In this document: positions 44,281-53,043 of the stretch, piece by piece
How the letters are laid out: each line of letters begins with the position of its first letter
Position numbering within the stretch: the first letter of the stretch is position 1
Source of the DNA: Paracoccaceae bacterium
Lineage (GTDB): Bacteria; Pseudomonadota; Alphaproteobacteria; Rhodobacterales; Rhodobacteraceae
Direction of reading: 5' to 3'
Assembly: GCA_002709405.1 (NCBI GenBank)
Contig: PAQV01000057.1
Coordinates: forward strand, 62,001 to 126,000
DNA length: 64,000 nucleotides
Made by a program: the position numbers and the translations under genes
The notes under the pieces: model-generated
What the model was told of the DNA's origin: nothing
Database searches by the model: none
Seen by the model: only the letters and a program-made list of their open reading frames with translations

Positions 44281-44298
44281 TGTCTCGCTCCTGAGACA
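44281..44298. promoter_or_regulatory. Operator candidate TGTCTC-N6-GAGACA
   Basis: A perfect 6-bp inverted repeat spaced by 6 bases lies between the GAF-Fis regulator and the aldehyde dehydrogenase. Fis-type HTH activators of the AcoR group bind dyads of this form. It is 104 bp before the dehydrogenase ATG, suiting activation. Confidence 0.6.
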
Positions 44299-44401
44299 GC
44301 GGCGCGACACGCAGCACCTGCCCCGGGCTGACCGCGCCCCCTGAGCATGGCTACCTGTCCTCAGCCCCCGGTGGAGGATCGGGGACAACAGGAGGACACT
44401 C

Positions 44402-45922
44402 ATGAACGTCATGACCCAGACGCAGGGGCAATTCGCCTCGCCTTTCAAGACCCGCTATGACAATTTCATCGGCGGCCAGTTCGTGCCCCCGGTCAACGGC
44501 ACCTATTTCGAAAACATCACGCCCATCACCGGCGCCGTGGTCTGCGAAGTCGCCCGGTCCGGTGCAGCCGACGTGGAACTGGCACTGGACGCGGCCCATG
44601 CGGCCAAGGACGCCTGGGGCAAGACCAGCGCGGCGGAACGGTCGAACATCCTGCTGAAGATCGCCGACCGGATCGAGGAAAACCTCGACCTGATCGCCAC
44701 CGCCGAAACCTGGGACAACGGCAAGCCCATCCGCGAAACCACCGCTGCCGACATCCCCCTGTCGGTCGACCACTTCCGCTATTTCGCCGGTGTCCTGCGC
44801 GGCCAGGAAGGCACGATGTCGGAAATCGACGCCGACACCGTGGCCTATCATTTCCATGAACCGCTGGGCGTGGTCGGCCAGATCATCCCGTGGAACTTCT
44901 CGGTCCTGATGGCCGCCTGGAAACTGGCCCCGGCGCTGGCCGCGGGAAACTGCATCGTGATGAAGCCGGCCGAACAGACCCCGGCGGCGATCATGGTGCT
45001 GATGGAATGCATCGCTGACCTGCTGCCGGCCGGCGTTCTGAACATCGTCAACGGCTACGGGGCCGAGGTCGGCGCGCCGCTGGCCCGCTCGCCGCGCATC
45101 GCCAAGATCGCCTTCACCGGGTCCACCGCGACCGGCAAGATGATCATGCAATACGCCACGGAAAACCTCATTCCGGTGACGCTGGAACTGGGCGGCAAGT
45201 CCCCCAACATCTTCTTCAGCGACGTCATGGCCAAGGATGACGCCTTCCTCGACAAGGCGGTCGAAGGCTTCGTGCTCTTTGCCTTCAACCAGGGCGAGGT
45301 CTGCACCTGCCCCAGCCGCGCCCTGATCCAGGAAGACATCTACGAGGCCTTCATCGAACGCGCCATCGCCCGCGTCAAAGCCATCAAGCAGGGTGACCCG
45401 CGCCTGATGGACACCATGGTCGGGGCCCAGGCCAGCGCCGAGCAGCAGGAAAAGATCCTGTCCTACCTGACCATCGGCGTCGAGGAAGGGGCCGAGGTGC
45501 TGACCGGCGGCGCGGCAGCCCCAATGGACGGAGACCTGTCGAACGGTTTCTACATCCAGCCGACCATCCTGAAGGGCCACAACAAGATGCGCGTCTTCCA
45601 GGAAGAGATCTTTGGCCCGGTGGTCTCGGTCACCACCTTCAAGGACGAAGAAGAGGCGCTCGCGATCGCCAATGACACGATGTACGGGCTTGGCGCCGGT
45701 GTCTGGTCGCGCGATGCCAACACCTGCTTCCGCTTTGGTCGCGCGATCGAAGCCGGCCGCGTCTGGGTCAACAACTACCACGCCTATCCGGCGCATGCGG
45801 CCTTCGGCGGCTACAAGCAATCCGGGATCGGGCGCGAAAACCACAAGATGATGCTCGACCATTACCAGCAGACCAAGAACATGCTGGTCAGCTACAACCC
45901 CAACAAGCTGGGCTTCTTCTGA
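44402..45922 (+). CDS. NAD-dependent aldehyde dehydrogenase (AcoD/ExaC-like)
   Basis: A 506-aa aldehyde dehydrogenase of the acetaldehyde-type group. The catalytic Glu is E262 in LELGGKSPN, the nucleophile C301 lies in [11 protein letters not shown], and the nucleotide loop is [23 protein letters not shown] after the nucleophile is the mark of the AcoD/ExaC branch, which oxidises acetaldehyde and related short aldehydes. AGGAGG precedes the ATG. It is controlled, by inference, by the GAF-Fis regulator and the dyad at 44281. A strong terminator follows at 45961. Confidence 0.92.
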   Translation: MNVMTQTQGQFASPFKTRYDNFIGGQFVPPVNGTYFENITPITGAVVCEVARSGAADVELALDAAHAAKDAWGKTSAAERSNILLKIADRIEENLDLIATAETWDNGKPIRETTAADIPLSVDHFRYFAGVLRGQEGTMSEIDADTVAYHFHEPLGVVGQIIPWNFSVLMAAWKLAPALAAGNCIVMKPAEQTPAAIMVLMECIADLLPAGVLNIVNGYGAEVGAPLARSPRIAKIAFTGSTATGKMIMQYATENLIPVTLELGGKSPNIFFSDVMAKDDAFLDKAVEGFVLFAFNQGEVCTCPSRALIQEDIYEAFIERAIARVKAIKQGDPRLMDTMVGAQASAEQQEKILSYLTIGVEEGAEVLTGGAAAPMDGDLSNGFYIQPTILKGHNKMRVFQEEIFGPVVSVTTFKDEEEALAIANDTMYGLGAGVWSRDANTCFRFGRAIEAGRVWVNNYHAYPAHAAFGGYKQSGIGRENHKMMLDHYQQTKNMLVSYNPNKLGFF

Positions 45923-45960
45923 GGACCCTCCCCCTCTCTCTTTCCAGCTTGTGACGGTTG

Positions 45961-45995
45961 AACGGGGCCCTCTCCCGCGGGGGCCCCGTTTTTTT
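45961..45995 (+). terminator. Intrinsic terminator after aldehyde dehydrogenase
   Basis: A perfect 10-bp stem AACGGGGCCC/GGGCCCCGTT with a 10-base loop is followed by a run of seven T. It lies 38 bp after the dehydrogenase stop. Confidence 0.92.
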
Positions 45996-46028
45996 GAACA
46001 TTGGCACAGGGCACCATGGGCCCCAGGA

Positions 46029-47156
46029 TCACGCCGGGTCCGGCACCATCCGGTAGACTGCGCCATCGGTGACCGAGATGAACCAGATCGCCCCGTCCGG
46101 GCCTTCGACGATATCACGCACACGCCCCGTGGTCCCGGCCTTGATCTGTTCGCGCTCGGCCAGCGGGTCCCCATCCAGCCGCGCGATATAGTCGAATTTC
46201 AGCGACCCCACGAACAGATCGCCTTCCCATTCCGGCCACAGCCGCCCCGAGTAGACCAGCAGGCCCGAGGGCGCGATGGACGGATCCCAGTAGTGGCGCG
46301 GCTGTTCCATGCCCGCGCGCGCCGTCCCCTCGCCGATAGCCGAGCCATTGTAATTCACCCCGTAGGAAATCACCGGCCAGCCGTAATTGTTGCCCTTGCC
46401 GATCAGGTTGACCTCGTCGCCACCCCGCGCGCCATGTTCGGCCGTCCACAGCCGCCCCTGGGCATCAAGCGCCGCTCCTTGGGGATTGCGGTGGCCATAG
46501 CTCCAGATTTCTGGCCGCGCGCCCGTCTGCCCGACAAAGGGGTTATCGGCGGGGATCGAGCCATCGCGGTTGATCCGCACGATCGAGCCATTGTGCACCG
46601 ACAGGTCCTGCGCCAGGTCGCCCTCGCCCCGGTCACCGATGGTGATGAACAGCGTGCCGTCCCGGGCCTCGACCACGCGCGAGCCGAAATGACGGCCCGC
46701 CCGGCTGCCCCGGGACATCTGAAACAGGGTGCGCACCTGGGTCAGCCGCGATCCGTCCGGACTGAGCCGCCCCACCGCCAAGGCCGTGCCCGCGCCGCCG
46801 GACATGGGGCGCGAATAGGTCAGCAGGATTTCCCGCGTGCTCTCGAAGTCGCGGGGGATCGTTATGTCCAGCAGACCGCCCTGCCCGCTCGCCCGCACGC
46901 GCGGCACCCCCGACACCTTGCGGCTTTGCCCGTCCTCGACCAGCACCAGGTCGCCGCCGCGTTCGGTGACCAGCACGGCCCCGCCCGGCAGGATGCCGAT
47001 GGCCCAAGGGGTATCGAGCCCCTGCACCACCGCGTCGATCCGGACCCGGCCGGCCGAGGTGTCCAGCGTTTCGGCGGACAACGGACCGCCCAGAAGACCC
47101 GCAAGGGCCCCGGATACAGCGGACAGGGCGGACAGAATCGCAGGGCGCAGGAACAT
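46029..47156 (-). CDS. PQQ-dependent soluble sugar dehydrogenase-like protein
   Basis: A 375-aa secreted beta-propeller of the glucose/sorbosone (aldose sugar) dehydrogenase family, which oxidises sugars using PQQ. A signal peptide of about 29 residues ends GGPLSAE. Landmarks are LDTPWAIGILPGG, GGLLDITIPRDF, HFGSRVVEARDGTLFITIGDR, YGHRNPQGAAL, EHGARGGDEVNLI and NNYGWPVISYG. The start ATG 47156 has GGAGA 8 bases before it. It is divergent from the ABC substrate-binding gene. No PQQ biosynthesis genes are present in the window. Confidence 0.9.
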   Translation of the reverse strand: MFLRPAILSALSAVSGALAGLLGGPLSAETLDTSAGRVRIDAVVQGLDTPWAIGILPGGAVLVTERGGDLVLVEDGQSRKVSGVPRVRASGQGGLLDITIPRDFESTREILLTYSRPMSGGAGTALAVGRLSPDGSRLTQVRTLFQMSRGSRAGRHFGSRVVEARDGTLFITIGDRGEGDLAQDLSVHNGSIVRINRDGSIPADNPFVGQTGARPEIWSYGHRNPQGAALDAQGRLWTAEHGARGGDEVNLIGKGNNYGWPVISYGVNYNGSAIGEGTARAGMEQPRHYWDPSIAPSGLLVYSGRLWPEWEGDLFVGSLKFDYIARLDGDPLAEREQIKAGTTGRVRDIVEGPDGAIWFISVTDGAVYRMVPDPA

Positions 47157-47349
47157 CGGCCGGGTCTCCTTCGTGGTTCGGGTGCAGACGCGTATGCACA
47201 TGGGACGGACATTAGCCCCCCTGCGCCCCCCGTGCAGGCCGCTCGCGGGATTGTCATCGCGTCAGGGGGTGTGGCAGAGGGCTTTTCTTTTGCCCACGGC
47301 TTGCTACGGTTTCCAGCGAACATCTTGTTCCAACACGGGAGATCAAAAC

Positions 47350-48531
47350 ATGAAGAAGCTGCTTGCGGCCACCGCCGCCGCCGCGCTGATGACCGGCGCC
47401 GCGCAGGCCGAAGACATCAAGATCGGTGTCATCCTGGGCTTCACCGGCCCGATCGAATCGCTGACCCCCTCGATGGCCGACGGCGCCGAACTGGCGATCA
47501 AGGAAGTGTCGGACAGCGGTCTGCTGCTGGACGGGTCCACCGTGACGCCCGTGCGCGCCGACAGCACCTGCGTCGATGCCGGTGCCGCCACCGCCGCCGC
47601 GGAACGCCTGATCACCTCGGACGGTGTGGTGGGCATCATGGGCGCGGATTGCTCGGGCGTGACCGGCGCGATCCTGTCCAACGTGGCCCTGCCCAACGGG
47701 GTCGTGATGATCTCGCCCTCGGCCACCTCGCCGGCCCTGTCGACCACCGAGGACAACGGGTTGTTCTTCCGCACCGCCCCGTCGGATGCCCGCCAGGGTG
47801 TCGTGATGACCGAGGTGCTGATGGAAGAAGGCATCAAGGAAGTGGCCCTCACCTACACCAACAACGATTACGGCAAGGGCCTGGCCGACAGCTTCCAGGC
47901 TGCCTTCGAGGCCGCCGGCGGCTCCGTGACGATCAGCGCCGCGCATGAAGACGGCAAGGCCGATTATTCGGCGGAAGTGGGCGCTCTGGCCTCGGCAGGT
48001 GGCGATCGCCTGGTCGTGGCGGGCTATGTCGATCAGGGCGGATCGGGCATCGTGCGCGCTGCGCTGGATTCCGGGGCGTTCGACACGTTCCACTTCCCCG
48101 ACGGGATGATCGGTGCACAGCTGGAAGCCAATTTCGGCGACGAGATCGAGGGATCGACCGGCCAGCACCCGGGCACCGACAGCGAAGGCGCCACGATCTT
48201 TGCTGAACTGGTGGGCGACGCCTTCGACGCGACCTCTCCGTTCACGCCGGAAAGCTATGATGCCGCGGCCCTGATGCTGCTGGCCATGCAGGCGGCCGGA
48301 TCGTCCGATCCGTCGGCCTACAAGGACAAGATCATGGACGTCGCCAATGCGCCCGGAGAGCTGATCCTGCCCGGCGAATTGGGTAAAGGGTTACAAATTC
48401 TGGCCGACGGTGGCGAAATCGATTATGTCGGTGCGACCGCGGTCGAGCTGATCGGCGCGGGGGAAAGCGCCGGGAACTATCGCCAGATCGAGGTCAAGGA
48501 CGGCGCGATTTCCACAGTCAAATTCCGCTAA
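47350..48531 (+). CDS. Branched-chain amino-acid-type ABC substrate-binding protein
   Basis: A 393-aa periplasmic binding protein of the LivK (Leu/Ile/Val, amide, urea) class. The signal peptide is KLLAATAAAALMTGAAQA. IKIGVILGFTGPIESLTPSM, DGAELAIKE, TSDGVVGIMGADCSGVT, ISPSATSPAL and the second-lobe TYTNNDYGKGLADSF follow the family pattern. GGGAG precedes the ATG. It opens a six-gene set: this protein, a small lipoprotein, two ATPases and two permeases. The ligand cannot be read from the sequence. Confidence 0.9.
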   Translation: MKKLLAATAAAALMTGAAQAEDIKIGVILGFTGPIESLTPSMADGAELAIKEVSDSGLLLDGSTVTPVRADSTCVDAGAATAAAERLITSDGVVGIMGADCSGVTGAILSNVALPNGVVMISPSATSPALSTTEDNGLFFRTAPSDARQGVVMTEVLMEEGIKEVALTYTNNDYGKGLADSFQAAFEAAGGSVTISAAHEDGKADYSAEVGALASAGGDRLVVAGYVDQGGSGIVRAALDSGAFDTFHFPDGMIGAQLEANFGDEIEGSTGQHPGTDSEGATIFAELVGDAFDATSPFTPESYDAAALMLLAMQAAGSSDPSAYKDKIMDVANAPGELILPGELGKGLQILADGGEIDYVGATAVELIGAGESAGNYRQIEVKDGAISTVKFR

Positions 48532-48542
48532 ACCAGAGACCT

Positions 48543-48809
48543 ATGAAGAAAAACCTGACGAAATCGATCATTGCGTGTGCCGCTTTCGCCGCCCTGTCGG
48601 GCTGTGATGTCGGCGGGCAGACCACCCAGTTCAACTCGGACAGCGTCACCGTGCGCACCACGCAGACCGGCCCCCGGGCCGGCGCGCGGGCCGTGGCCAA
48701 GAAAGAGGCGGACCGGGTCTGCGCGACCCGGGGGCTTGTGTCGGAATACCAGTCGACCAGCGTGATCCCGGGCACGAACAAGGAAGAGCACTTCTACTTG
48801 TGCGTGTGA
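48543..48809 (+). CDS. Small lipoprotein within the ABC transporter cluster
   Basis: An 88-aa predicted lipoprotein. The N-terminus MKKNLTKSIIACAAFAALSGC is a lipoprotein signal with lipobox ALSGC and Cys21 as the lipid site. The mature part (68 aa) is soluble, with Thr-rich TTQFNSDSVTVRTTQTGP, a cluster of Arg/Lys and Cys near residues 60 and 87 that could pair. It starts 11 bp after the binding-protein stop and is followed by a terminator. No family is recognised. Its place suggests a helper to the transporter or just a passenger. Confidence 0.75.
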   Translation: MKKNLTKSIIACAAFAALSGCDVGGQTTQFNSDSVTVRTTQTGPRAGARAVAKKEADRVCATRGLVSEYQSTSVIPGTNKEEHFYLCV

Positions 48810-48823
48810 TCGATACACAACCG

Positions 48824-48855
48824 GACCCGGGCGGCATGACGCCCGGGTCTTTTCT
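48824..48855 (+). terminator. Intrinsic terminator between lipoprotein and LivG-type genes
   Basis: A perfect 10-bp stem GACCCGGGCG/CGCCCGGGTC with a 6-base loop is followed by TTTTCTT. It likely attenuates expression so that binding protein exceeds the ATPases and permeases. Confidence 0.88.
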
Positions 48856-48870
48856 TATGCGGGCAATGCC

Positions 48871-49656
48871 ATGATCGTCGTCGAAGATCTTCACAAGCAT
48901 TTCGGAGGCTTCCATGCCGTGGACGGGGCCTCGCTGGAAATCGGCAGGGGGACGATCACCGGGCTGATCGGGCCCAACGGGGCGGGCAAGACGACCCTGT
49001 TCAACGTCATCGCGGGTGTCCTGGAGCCGACATCCGGCCGGGTGACGATGGAGGGCGAGGACATCACTGGCCTGCCGCCCCACGACCTGTTTCACAAGGG
49101 CCTGCTGCGCACCTTCCAGATCGCCCATGAATTCCATTCGATGAGTTGCCGCGAGAACCTGATGATGGTGCCGGGCGGACAATCGGGCGAACGGCTGTGG
49201 AACTCCTGGTTCGGGCGCAAGCGCATTGCCGACGAGGAACGCGCCTTGCGGGCAAAAGCCGACGAGGTGCTGGAGTTCCTGACGATCGAACACCTGGCCG
49301 ATCACAAGGCGGGCCAGGTCTCGGGCGGGCAGAAGAAGCTTCTGGAGCTGGGCCGGACCATGATGGTCGATGCGCGGATCGTCTTCCTGGACGAGGTCGG
49401 CGCGGGCGTGAACCGGACCCTGCTGAACACGATCGGGGATGCCATCGTGCGGCTGAACCGCGAGCGGGGCTATACCTTCGTGGTCATCGAGCACGACATG
49501 GATTTCATCGGCCGCCTGTGCGACCCGGTGATCTGCATGGCCGAGGGCAAGGTACTGGCGCAAGGTTCACTGGACGAGATCAAGGCCAACGACCAGGTGA
49601 TCGAGGCCTATCTGGGCACCGGTCTGAAAAACAAGGCGGCCGTGGGCGCGGGCTGA
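48871..49656 (+). CDS. livG: ABC ATP-binding protein, LivG-type
   Basis: A 261-aa ATPase of the LivG group. Walker A is GPNGAGKTT and the signature is VSGGQKKLLELGRTM. Walker B is IVFLDEVGAGVN, where the usual DEP is DEV. A long insert before the signature (about residues 90-120) and the closing FVVIEHDMDFIGRLCD are typical of LivG. It lies 62 bp after the lipoprotein, past the terminator at 48824. It pairs with the LivF-type gene. Confidence 0.9.
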   Translation: MIVVEDLHKHFGGFHAVDGASLEIGRGTITGLIGPNGAGKTTLFNVIAGVLEPTSGRVTMEGEDITGLPPHDLFHKGLLRTFQIAHEFHSMSCRENLMMVPGGQSGERLWNSWFGRKRIADEERALRAKADEVLEFLTIEHLADHKAGQVSGGQKKLLELGRTMMVDARIVFLDEVGAGVNRTLLNTIGDAIVRLNRERGYTFVVIEHDMDFIGRLCDPVICMAEGKVLAQGSLDEIKANDQVIEAYLGTGLKNKAAVGAG

Positions 49657-49670
49657 GGGGGTGGATTTGG

Positions 49671-49694
49671 GTATTTTCGAAGAGAAAGAAGCAT
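49671..49694 (+). repeat. Intergenic box, copy F
   Basis: Copy F of the recurring box, GTATTTTCGAAGAGAAAGAA plus GCATG. It lies 15 bp after the LivG-type stop. Its last bases form the ribosome binding region and start codon of the LivF-type gene, so here the box is probably part of the translation start. Confidence 0.72.
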
Positions 49695-50514
49695 GAGCGG
49701 CGGGGCCTATGGCGACCGGGGCAACAAGGACCGTTCGATCGCCAATCCGGATGGGGCGGGCACGCTGGTGGCCCGGCCGGGCACGGGTGGTGCGCGGCAC
49801 ACCGGCGAGGCGTTCCTGATCGGCGACACGATGACGGGCGGATACGGGGCCGGGCCGGATATTCTGCATGAGTGCACGGTGGCGGTGAACCGGGGCGAGA
49901 TCGCGGTGATCGTCGGGCCGAACGGGGCGGGCAAGTCGACGGCGATGAAGGCCATTTTCGGCATGCTGGACGTGCGGTCCGGGTCGGTGCGGCTGGATGG
50001 GCAGGACATCACCGGGCTGAGCCCGCAGGGCCGGGTTGGCGCGGGGATGGGCTTTGTACCGCAGACGTCGAACATCTTCACCTCGCTGAGCGTGGAAGAG
50101 AACCTGGAGATGGGGGCCTTTATCCGGCGCGACGATTTCTCGGGGACCATGGCGCAGGTCTATGACCTGTTCCCGATCCTGAAGGAGAAGCGCCATCAGC
50201 CGGCGGGGGAATTGTCGGGTGGGCAGCGCCAGCAGGTGGCGGTGGGCCGGGCCCTGATGACCCAGCCCAAGGTGTTGATGCTGGACGAACCGACCGCCGG
50301 TGTCAGCCCGATCGTGATGGACGAGTTGTTCGACCGGATCATCGAGGTGGCGCGCACCGGGATTCCGATCCTGATGGTGGAACAGAATGCGCGCCAGGCG
50401 CTGGAGATCGCGGACAAGGGCTATGTGCTGGTGCAGGGGCGCAATGCCTATACCGGATCGGGGCGCGAGCTGCTGGACGACGACGAGGTACGACGGAGTT
50501 TCCTGGGCGGATGA
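49693..50514 (+). CDS. livF: ABC ATP-binding protein, LivF-type
   Basis: A 273-aa ATPase of the LivF group. It starts with a polar extension of about 40 residues (GGAYGDRGNKDRSIANP) before the ATPase fold (IGDTMTGGYGAGPDILHECT). Walker A is GPNGAGKST, the signature LSGGQRQQVAVGRAL and Walker B LMLDEPTAG. The ATG 49693 lies in repeat box F, with AGAAAGAAG as a weak ribosome binding site. It forms the ATPase pair with LivG. Confidence 0.9.
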   Translation: MSGGAYGDRGNKDRSIANPDGAGTLVARPGTGGARHTGEAFLIGDTMTGGYGAGPDILHECTVAVNRGEIAVIVGPNGAGKSTAMKAIFGMLDVRSGSVRLDGQDITGLSPQGRVGAGMGFVPQTSNIFTSLSVEENLEMGAFIRRDDFSGTMAQVYDLFPILKEKRHQPAGELSGGQRQQVAVGRALMTQPKVLMLDEPTAGVSPIVMDELFDRIIEVARTGIPILMVEQNARQALEIADKGYVLVQGRNAYTGSGRELLDDDEVRRSFLGG

Positions 50515-50680
50515 GGTGGAGTGGTATGCGCCGGGGCGCTTGGGACAATGCGCGACTGGCCGGTGAGCGGGTTTGGTCGATGACGGCGGGTGGCATGTGG
50601 TACCTGGTCGGATATGGCGGTGACACCGGCGCGGCTCGGTTCGAGACCCTGCACATGCGGTGCCGGAAAGGGGGCGGCTG

Positions 50681-51694
50681 TTGACCGATCTTCTCAATGC
50701 CCTGGTGGCCTTTGCCAATTTCGTGTTCATCCCGGCCATGGCCTATGGGTCTCAGCTGGCGCTGGGAGCGCTGGGAGTGACGCTGATCTACGGGATCCTG
50801 CGGTTTTCCAACTTTGCCCATGGCGATACGATGGCCCTGGGCACGATGATCACCGTCCTGGTGACCTGGTGGCTGCAATCGCTGGGGGTGTCCTTTGGCC
50901 CCCTGCCCACGGCGCTATTGGCCCTGCCGGTGGGGATCGGCGGCTGCATGGCCCTGGTGCTGGTGACCGACCGGCTGGTCTATCGGTTCTACCGCGAGCA
51001 GAAGGCCAAGCCGGTGATCCTGGTCATCGTGTCGATGGGCGTGATGTTCATCTACAACGGGCTGACACGCTTCATCATCGGGCCCGACGACCAGCGCTTT
51101 GCCGATGGCGAACGGTTCATCATTTCCGCGCGCGATTTCAAGGAGATGACCGGGTTGGACGAGGGGCTGGCCTTCAAGACCACGCAAGGGCTGACTATCG
51201 TGACGGCCGTCATCGTCGTGGCCCTGCTGTTCTGGTTCCTGAACCGGACGCGCACGGGCAAGTCGATGCGCGCCTATTCCGATAACGAGGACCTGGCCCT
51301 GCTGTCGGGCATCAACCCGGAACGGGTGGTGACCTATACCTGGCTGATCGTGGCCGCGCTGGCCACGGTTGCGGGCGTGCTTTACGGGCTGGACAAGTCC
51401 TTCAAGCCCTTCGTCTATTTCCAGCTGCTGCTGCCCATCTTCGCCTCGGCCATTGTCGGCGGACTGGGGTCTCCGCTGGGGGCGATCGCGGGCGGGTTTA
51501 TCATCGCCTTTTCCGAGGTCACGATCACCTATGCCTGGAAGAAGGTGCTGGGTTACCTGCTGCCCGAAAGCCTTGAACCCTCGGGTTTGGTGCAGTTGCT
51601 GAGCACGGATTACAAGTTCGCGGTGAGTTTCATGATCCTGCTGATCGTGTTGCTGTTCCGGCCGACAGGCCTGTTCCGGGGGAAATCGGTATGA
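50681..51694 (+). CDS. livH: ABC permease, LivH-type
   Basis: A 337-aa permease of the LivH group with about eight hydrophobic helices. QLALGALGVTLIYGILRFSNFAHGD and AFSEVTITY-type text (GGFIIAFSEVTITYAW) fit the family. The start is TTG 50681 with AAGGGGG 6 bases upstream; GTG 50660 is in frame but lacks such a site. A gap of 166 bp separates it from LivF without a visible gene. Its TGA overlaps the ATG of the LivM-type gene. Confidence 0.9.
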   Translation: MTDLLNALVAFANFVFIPAMAYGSQLALGALGVTLIYGILRFSNFAHGDTMALGTMITVLVTWWLQSLGVSFGPLPTALLALPVGIGGCMALVLVTDRLVYRFYREQKAKPVILVIVSMGVMFIYNGLTRFIIGPDDQRFADGERFIISARDFKEMTGLDEGLAFKTTQGLTIVTAVIVVALLFWFLNRTRTGKSMRAYSDNEDLALLSGINPERVVTYTWLIVAALATVAGVLYGLDKSFKPFVYFQLLLPIFASAIVGGLGSPLGAIAGGFIIAFSEVTITYAWKKVLGYLLPESLEPSGLVQLLSTDYKFAVSFMILLIVLLFRPTGLFRGKSV

Positions 51695-52989
51695 GCCCTG
51701 CTTTGAAGAATGCAATGCTGTTTGCCCTTGTGGCCGTGCTGATCGTGGTGACGGGGATCAGCCAAAGCTGGAACTCGGCCCTGCTGATCCTGAACATGGG
51801 GCTGGTGTCGGCGATCATGGCCATCGGGGTGAACCTGCAATGGGGATTTGCGGGGTTGTTCAACGTGGGCGTCATGGGTTTCGTGGCTCTTGGCGGGCTG
51901 GCGGCGGTGCTGGTGTCGATGCCCCCGGTGGGCGAGGCCTGGGCCGCGGGCGGGCTGGGCGTCCTGGCGGCGCTGGCGATCGGAGCGGGCACGGTGGTGC
52001 TGGCCATCCTGGGCTACCGACGGCTGGCAAAGGGCCGGTCGATCGCTGTTGCGGCGATCCTGGTCTGCGGGTTCTTCCTGTTCCGGGCGGTCTTTGACCC
52101 GTCGGTCGCGGCGGTCGAAGGGGTCAACCCGGCGGCGACGGGTTACCTGGGCGGGCTGGGTCTGCCGGTGCTGCTAGCCTGGCCCGTGGGCGGGCTGCTT
52201 GCGGCCGGCGCGGCCTGGCTGATCGGCAAGACGGCCCTGGGGCTTCGGTCGGATTACCTGGCAATTGCCACCCTTGGGATCGCGGAAATCATCATCTCGG
52301 TGATGAAGAACGAGGACTGGCTGGCGCGGGGTGTCAAGAACGTGGTCGGCCTGCCCCGCCCGGTGCCTTACGAGATCGACCTGCAGAACGATCCGGGTTT
52401 TGCGATGCGAGCCAGCGCGTTGGGCCTGGATCCGGTGACCGCCTCGACGCTGTACGTCAAGCTTGGCTATACGGCGCTGTTTGTCGTCGTCCTGCTGCTG
52501 TTGCTGTGGATGGCCCAGATGGCGCTAAAAAGCCCCTGGGGCCGGATGATGCGGGCCATCCGCGACAACGAGACGGCGGCCGAGGCGATGGGCAAGGACG
52601 TGACCCGCCGCCATTTGCAGGTCTTCGTGCTGGGCTCGGCCGTGTGCGGGATTGCCGGAGCGATGATGACCACGCTGGATGGACAGCTGACACCGGGCAC
52701 GTACCAGCCGCTGCGGTTCACCTTCCTGATCTGGGTGATGGTGATCGTGGGCGGGTCGGGCAACAATTTCGGAGCCGTCCTGGGCGCGTTGCTGATCTGG
52801 TTTCTCTGGGTCCAGGTCGAACCGATCGGGTTGTTCCTGATGAACGTGCTGACGGCCGGGATGGCGGATGGCAGCGCGCTCAAGGCCCATCTGCTGGACA
52901 GTGCGGCGCATATGCGGCTGCTGACCATGGGCGTGGTGCTGCTGCTGGTCCTGCGCTTCTCGCCGCGGGGCCTGATCCCGGAACGGTGA
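51691..52989 (+). CDS. livM: ABC permease, LivM-type
   Basis: A 432-aa permease of the LivM group with around ten helices, including WGFAGLFNVGVMGFVALGG, LRSDYLAIATLGIAEIIISV and the EAA-like loop MRAIRDNETAAEAMGKDVTRRHLQ. It is longer than many LivM proteins because of a hydrophobic insert (about residues 95-170). It is coupled to LivH by an ATGA overlap and closes the transporter cluster. A short palindrome separates it from the convergent DUF853 gene. Confidence 0.9.
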   Translation: MSPALKNAMLFALVAVLIVVTGISQSWNSALLILNMGLVSAIMAIGVNLQWGFAGLFNVGVMGFVALGGLAAVLVSMPPVGEAWAAGGLGVLAALAIGAGTVVLAILGYRRLAKGRSIAVAAILVCGFFLFRAVFDPSVAAVEGVNPAATGYLGGLGLPVLLAWPVGGLLAAGAAWLIGKTALGLRSDYLAIATLGIAEIIISVMKNEDWLARGVKNVVGLPRPVPYEIDLQNDPGFAMRASALGLDPVTASTLYVKLGYTALFVVVLLLLLWMAQMALKSPWGRMMRAIRDNETAAEAMGKDVTRRHLQVFVLGSAVCGIAGAMMTTLDGQLTPGTYQPLRFTFLIWVMVIVGGSGNNFGAVLGALLIWFLWVQVEPIGLFLMNVLTAGMADGSALKAHLLDSAAHMRLLTMGVVLLLVLRFSPRGLIPER

Positions 52990-53021
52990 CGTTGGCCCCG
53001 ATGGCAGAGCGATGCGCCCGA

Positions 53022-53040
53022 GATTATTCGTCGAATAATC
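53022..53040. terminator. Bidirectional hairpin between livM and DUF853 genes
   Basis: The perfect palindrome GATTATTCG-T-CGAATAATC lies between two convergent genes and leaves a T-rich stretch on either side. A bidirectional terminator is the simplest reading; the stem is AT-rich and thus weak. Confidence 0.4.
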
Positions 53041-53043
53041 TTG

